From NCBI GenBank assembly GCA_945905735.1, contig CAMDQC010000004.1, positions 1 to 64,000 of the forward strand: a DNA stretch of 64,000 nucleotides. Reading direction: 5' to 3'. Of this stretch, positions 61,585 through 64,000 are shown piece after piece; position 1 is the stretch's first letter; each line of letters begins with the position of its first letter. The stretch comes from Prosthecobacter debontii (GTDB taxonomy: Bacteria > Verrucomicrobiota > Verrucomicrobiia > Chthoniobacterales > Chthoniobacteraceae). A program made the position numbers and the translations under genes. The notes under the pieces are model-generated. The model was given only the letters and a program-made list of their open reading frames with translations, searched no databases and was not told where the DNA came from.

Positions 61585-62124
61585 ATGACCGAAGAACTCC
61601 AAACGCTCCGCGACATCACCATGCGGCTCGACGCTGCGGGCATTGACTACATGCTCACGGGTTCGCTCGCGCTGAACTGCTACGCGCAGCCCCGCATGAC
61701 TCGCGACATCGATCTGGTTGCGGCGTTCTTTTTGAAGGACGCCGCTCGCATTGAAGAGGTGCTCGGTCCTGATTACTACGTCTCGCCGGAGGCAGCGCGC
61801 GATGCGGTGCTGCACCAAAGTAGCTTCAACGCCATTCACCAGCGCAACTTGATGAAAGTGGACTTCATGGTGCGGAAAAATGAGGAGTTTCGGCTGCATG
61901 AGTTCAGCCGTCGCGTGCGGGTGCGCCTGGAAGATTTCGAGGTTTGGGTGGTCAGCAAAGAGGACTTGATCCTCTCCAAACTCGACTGGGCGCGTGACTC
62001 GCTTTCCGAGCGTCAACTTTCCGATGTGCAGAACCTCGTTGCCACTGGCTGCGATATGGAATACCTGCGGGAATGGTCAGTAAAATTGAGCCTGATAGAT
62101 ATGCTGACACGGGTTTCTCCGTGA
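61585..62124 (+). CDS. Nucleotidyltransferase-fold protein (DUF6036/AbiEii-like)
   Basis: A 179-residue protein from ATG 61585 with the minimal nucleotidyltransferase pattern: TGSLALNCYAQPRMTRDIDL (G-S, then D-x-D), with a later acidic KVDFMVRK. Downstream, EDLILSKLDWARDS is typical of DUF6036-type proteins. Relatives occur as toxin-like partners or orphan accessory genes. A small gene overlaps its stop (GTGA), so the pair is probably co-translated. Relics and repeats surround it, suggesting an acquired cassette. Confidence 0.75.
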   Translation: MTEELQTLRDITMRLDAAGIDYMLTGSLALNCYAQPRMTRDIDLVAAFFLKDAARIEEVLGPDYYVSPEAARDAVLHQSSFNAIHQRNLMKVDFMVRKNEEFRLHEFSRRVRVRLEDFEVWVVSKEDLILSKLDWARDSLSERQLSDVQNLVATGCDMEYLREWSVKLSLIDMLTRVSP

Positions 62125-62378
62125 AGGATACGTCGCCGGAAGTGAACGCGATGCTCTTCCGCCTGATGATGGAGCGGACGCCTGCCGAGCGGTTCATGAT
62201 GGGGATGGATATGATGACGACGGCGCGAGCGATGGTGATGGCGTCGCTGCCGCCCGAGCTCGATGAAAAGGCGCGACGCGTGGCGTTTTACGAACGGTTC
62301 TATGGTGAGTCGTGCCCGCCAGGAGTCCGGGAACATCGCGCTGATGGAGTAGTGGTGCAGGCGCTCCGCCTGCAATAG
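62121..62378 (+). CDS. Small partner of the nucleotidyltransferase
   Basis: An 85-residue protein from GTG 62121, overlapping the preceding stop. The core FRLMMERTPAERFMMGMDMM, then ARAMVMASLPPELDEKARRV and FYERFYGE, is the usual form of small helical proteins encoded beside such nucleotidyltransferases. The last residues (about VVVQALRLQ) and the stop codon are supplied by the hairpin repeat that begins at 62348, so the natural C-terminus may have been replaced. Confidence 0.6.
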   Translation: MKDTSPEVNAMLFRLMMERTPAERFMMGMDMMTTARAMVMASLPPELDEKARRVAFYERFYGESCPPGVREHRADGVVVQALRLQ

Positions 62379-62718
62379 TCTCTCCCGGCGCCCCGCCGGA
62401 AGTCCCGCAGGGACTACCTACTCGGGCGAGGGCGCCCGCGCAGACTCATTGCAGGCGAGGGCGCCTGCAGGGTGTGATTAAAAGTGGAATGGAAGCGCGC
62501 GAAGCGCGACGGTAGTAGGACAGCCTTCTAGGCTGTCGGAGTGGGACGGGCTTCCAGCCTGTCCAGTTTCCTCCTCGTCCCGTCGCGAAGGCCGCCGCAA
62601 AGGCTCCTGCACGTCGCACTGGACGGGCTGGAAGCCCATCCCACTCCGACAGGCAGGATGCCTGTCCTACTACCAGCAGCATTCCACTTTTAATCACACC
62701 CGCGCCTGCACCACTACT
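62348..62718. repeat. 371-bp nest of inverted repeats and hairpins
   Basis: Three nested inverted repeats: 17 bases perfect (62348-62364 with 62702-62718), 22 bases perfect (62470-62491 with 62680-62701), and 57-base imperfect arms (62511-62567 with 62618-62674). Small hairpins such as CAGCCTTCTAGGCTG and CAGGCATCCTGCCTG occupy equivalent places in the 57-base arms, differ in sequence, and each remains self-complementary. The left third holds more, for example AGTCCCGCAGGGACT and GCAGGCGAGGGCGCCTGC. The 397 bases from 62379 to 62775 contain no gene. Confidence 0.9.
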
Positions 62719-62775
62719 GTTTGCGTGCTTGTTCTCCATGCGCGCTTCCGCCATCTCGTTTCTGCCCCCAAGACC

Positions 62776-63795
62776 ATGACCACTTACGAAACAACGCTAT
62801 CCGCACTCCGCGCCACACCACGGCGTTGGCTGGTGACGGGCTGTGCGGGCTTCATCGGCTCGCACATTTTGCAGACGCTGCTCGCGCTCGGACAGAGCGC
62901 GGTGGGGCTGGATGATTTTGCTACGGGCTTCCCGCGCAACTTGGAACTCGTCCGTGCCGCAGTGGGCGAGGAAGCGTGGGCGCGCTTCCGCTTTATCGAG
63001 GGCAGCGTGGCGGACCTCGCGGCGTGTCGCGAGGCTTGCGCGGGCGTGGATGCGGTGTCGCATCAGGCCGGATTCATTTCCGTGCCGCAGAGCCTCGAAG
63101 ACCCGCTGGCGTGCCACTCCACGAATGTCACCGGCACGCTGAACCTTCTCACCGCTGCTCGCGATGCGGGCGTGAAGCGTATTGCCTATGCCAGCAGTTG
63201 CGCGGTGTATGGCGACGAGACGACGATGCCGATGCGCGAGGACCGCATCGGTCGCGCGTTGTCGCCGTATGGCGCGTCGAAGCTCATGGACGAGCACTAC
63301 GCCGGGCTCTTCGCGATGCACTTCGGGATGCAGTGCGTCGGGCTCCGCTACTTCAATGTTTTCGGCCCACGGCAAAACCCGAAAGGCGGCTACGCAGCAG
63401 TCATCCCCGCGTGGATCGTCGCCCAAGTTGCGGGCGAAGAATGCGTGGTGAATGGCGACGGCGAACAGACGCGCGACTTCTGCCACGTCGCCAACATCGT
63501 GCAGGCGAACATCCTCGCCGCGACCACGGAAAACGCGGCGTGCGCGGGCCAAGCCTACAACATCGGCCTCGGCGGCAGCAAGACGCTGAACGAGCTGCAC
63601 CGCCTCATCGCCAGCAAGCTCGACGCTGCCATTTCTCGCCGCCCACCGCGCTACGGCCCAGAGCGGGCGGGCGACATCCGCCATGCGTCGGCGGACATCA
63701 CCAAAGCGCGGCGCGATCTCGGCTTCGAGCCCGCCGTCAGCGTAGATTCCGGGCTCACCGAAACGGTTCTCTGGTATGCGTCCCAACTGGCTTAA
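62776..63795 (+). CDS. NAD-dependent sugar-nucleotide 4-epimerase (WbpP-like)
   Basis: A 339-residue extended short-chain dehydrogenase from ATG 62776. The Rossmann motif is WLVTGCAGFIGSHILQTLL. The catalytic Ser and Tyr-x3-Lys are in IAYASSCAVYGDE and LSPYGASKLMDEHYA. YFNVFGPRQNPKGGYAAVIP and DGEQTRDFCHV are typical of UDP-N-acetylglucosamine 4-epimerases of the WbpP/Gne type. It likely supplies sugars for surface polysaccharide. The 3' end overlaps the next gene by 20 bases. Confidence 0.88.
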   Translation: MTTYETTLSALRATPRRWLVTGCAGFIGSHILQTLLALGQSAVGLDDFATGFPRNLELVRAAVGEEAWARFRFIEGSVADLAACREACAGVDAVSHQAGFISVPQSLEDPLACHSTNVTGTLNLLTAARDAGVKRIAYASSCAVYGDETTMPMREDRIGRALSPYGASKLMDEHYAGLFAMHFGMQCVGLRYFNVFGPRQNPKGGYAAVIPAWIVAQVAGEECVVNGDGEQTRDFCHVANIVQANILAATTENAACAGQAYNIGLGGSKTLNELHRLIASKLDAAISRRPPRYGPERAGDIRHASADITKARRDLGFEPAVSVDSGLTETVLWYASQLA

Positions 63796-64000
63796 AATCA
63801 TCCTCATCCTCGCAGTCGTGTGGGCCGTCGTAGGCGGCAGCATCTACTGGCTGAAATCGCGGCGTCCCACGCCCGAGCGCATCATGGCGTTTCTCGACAG
63901 CAACCCGCTCGAAGGAAAGTCCGAAGCCGACCGGCTCAAGCTCATAGACGACATCGCCAAGCAAGTGAACAGTCTCGACGCCGAGCAGCGCCAGAAGGTG
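63776..64000 (+). CDS. Membrane-anchored protein, 3' end outside window
   Basis: The first 75 residues only. A membrane helix (LKIILILAVVWAVVGGSIYW) is followed by a helical segment TPERIMAFLDSNPLEGKSEA and DRLKLIDDIAKQVNSLDAEQ. The frame is open to the window edge. It overlaps the epimerase end, suggesting one transcript. No family can be assigned from this fragment. Confidence 0.6.
   Translation, partial: MRPNWLKIILILAVVWAVVGGSIYWLKSRRPTPERIMAFLDSNPLEGKSEADRLKLIDDIAKQVNSLDAEQRQKV

Noticed and set aside
62380-62775. tRNA or known structured RNA in the hairpin-rich gap
   Set aside because: Stems do not fold into a cloverleaf or a riboswitch pattern that I recognise, and the symmetry is better explained by nested inverted repeats.

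Overview
The window is a dense, GC-rich bacterial chromosome segment that most likely comes from a member of the Verrucomicrobiota. The best evidence is the five-gene block at 11774-18921. It has the same order and protein architectures as the Amuc_1102-1098 type IV pilus-like cluster of Akkermansia muciniphila, including an Amuc_1100-like protein. A secreted arylsulfatase, a DUF1592-type cytochrome protein and BatD/BatE-style fusions fit the same group. I see no rRNA, tRNA, CRISPR array or prophage. Many genes overlap through ATGA, GTGA or TAATG junctions, and several start at GTG.

Layout. 1-6.7 kb: the 3' end of ftsZ, then xerD and a sulfatase on the minus strand, then aroC and a CvpA-like gene. 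A nested palindrome follows (5621-5812), then an AraC-type regulator. 6.8-11.6 kb: ftsK, a RodZ-like gene and a glycosyltransferase. 11.8-18.9 kb: the pilus-like cluster (Amuc_1102-like protein, PilM/PilN fusion, PilO-like protein, Amuc_1099-like protein, PilQ-like secretin). 18.9-22.1 kb: coaE, rho, rnd. 22.1-27.6 kb: a divergent NTF2-like/rppH pair, then a ketosynthase, a catalytically dead ketosynthase partner, a proteasome alpha-type subunit homologue, an alpha/beta hydrolase and a 3D-domain lipoprotein. 28.1-37.0 kb: a MoxR-DUF58-DUF4381-BatA-BatB/C-BatD/E operon. It is interrupted by a four-helix-bundle gene bracketed by inverted heptamer repeats and by an in-frame palindromic element inside the DUF4381 gene. 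37.0-43.6 kb: trmL, a glutaredoxin-like gene, deoC, an M48 protease, a mono-haem protein and corA. 43.6-51.8 kb: recC-recB-recD. 51.9-57.7 kb: a PIN-domain toxin-antitoxin pair, an EI24-like membrane protein, a DUF1592 protein, AIM24 and a second M48 protease. 57.7-64 kb: a coiled-coil membrane protein, a secreted thioredoxin, a TPR/LysM lipoprotein, PPK2, an NlpC/P60 protein, a nucleotidyltransferase pair beside a decayed serine-hydrolase gene, a 371-bp nest of hairpins, a sugar-nucleotide epimerase and a truncated membrane protein.

How the genes work together. Cell division and chromosome segregation are represented by FtsZ, XerD and FtsK (dimer resolution at the septum), with RodZ linking to cell shape. 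The pilus-like proteins form a trans-envelope alignment complex ending in an outer-membrane secretin. The Bat operon pairs a MoxR AAA+ ATPase with von Willebrand A-domain proteins. RecBCD processes double-strand breaks. The observations I rate most worth following are the heptamer-bracketed four-helix-bundle unit with its gene-less hairpin relative, the proteasome alpha-like gene in a ketosynthase operon, and the two hairpin-rich elements whose arms carry compensating differences.
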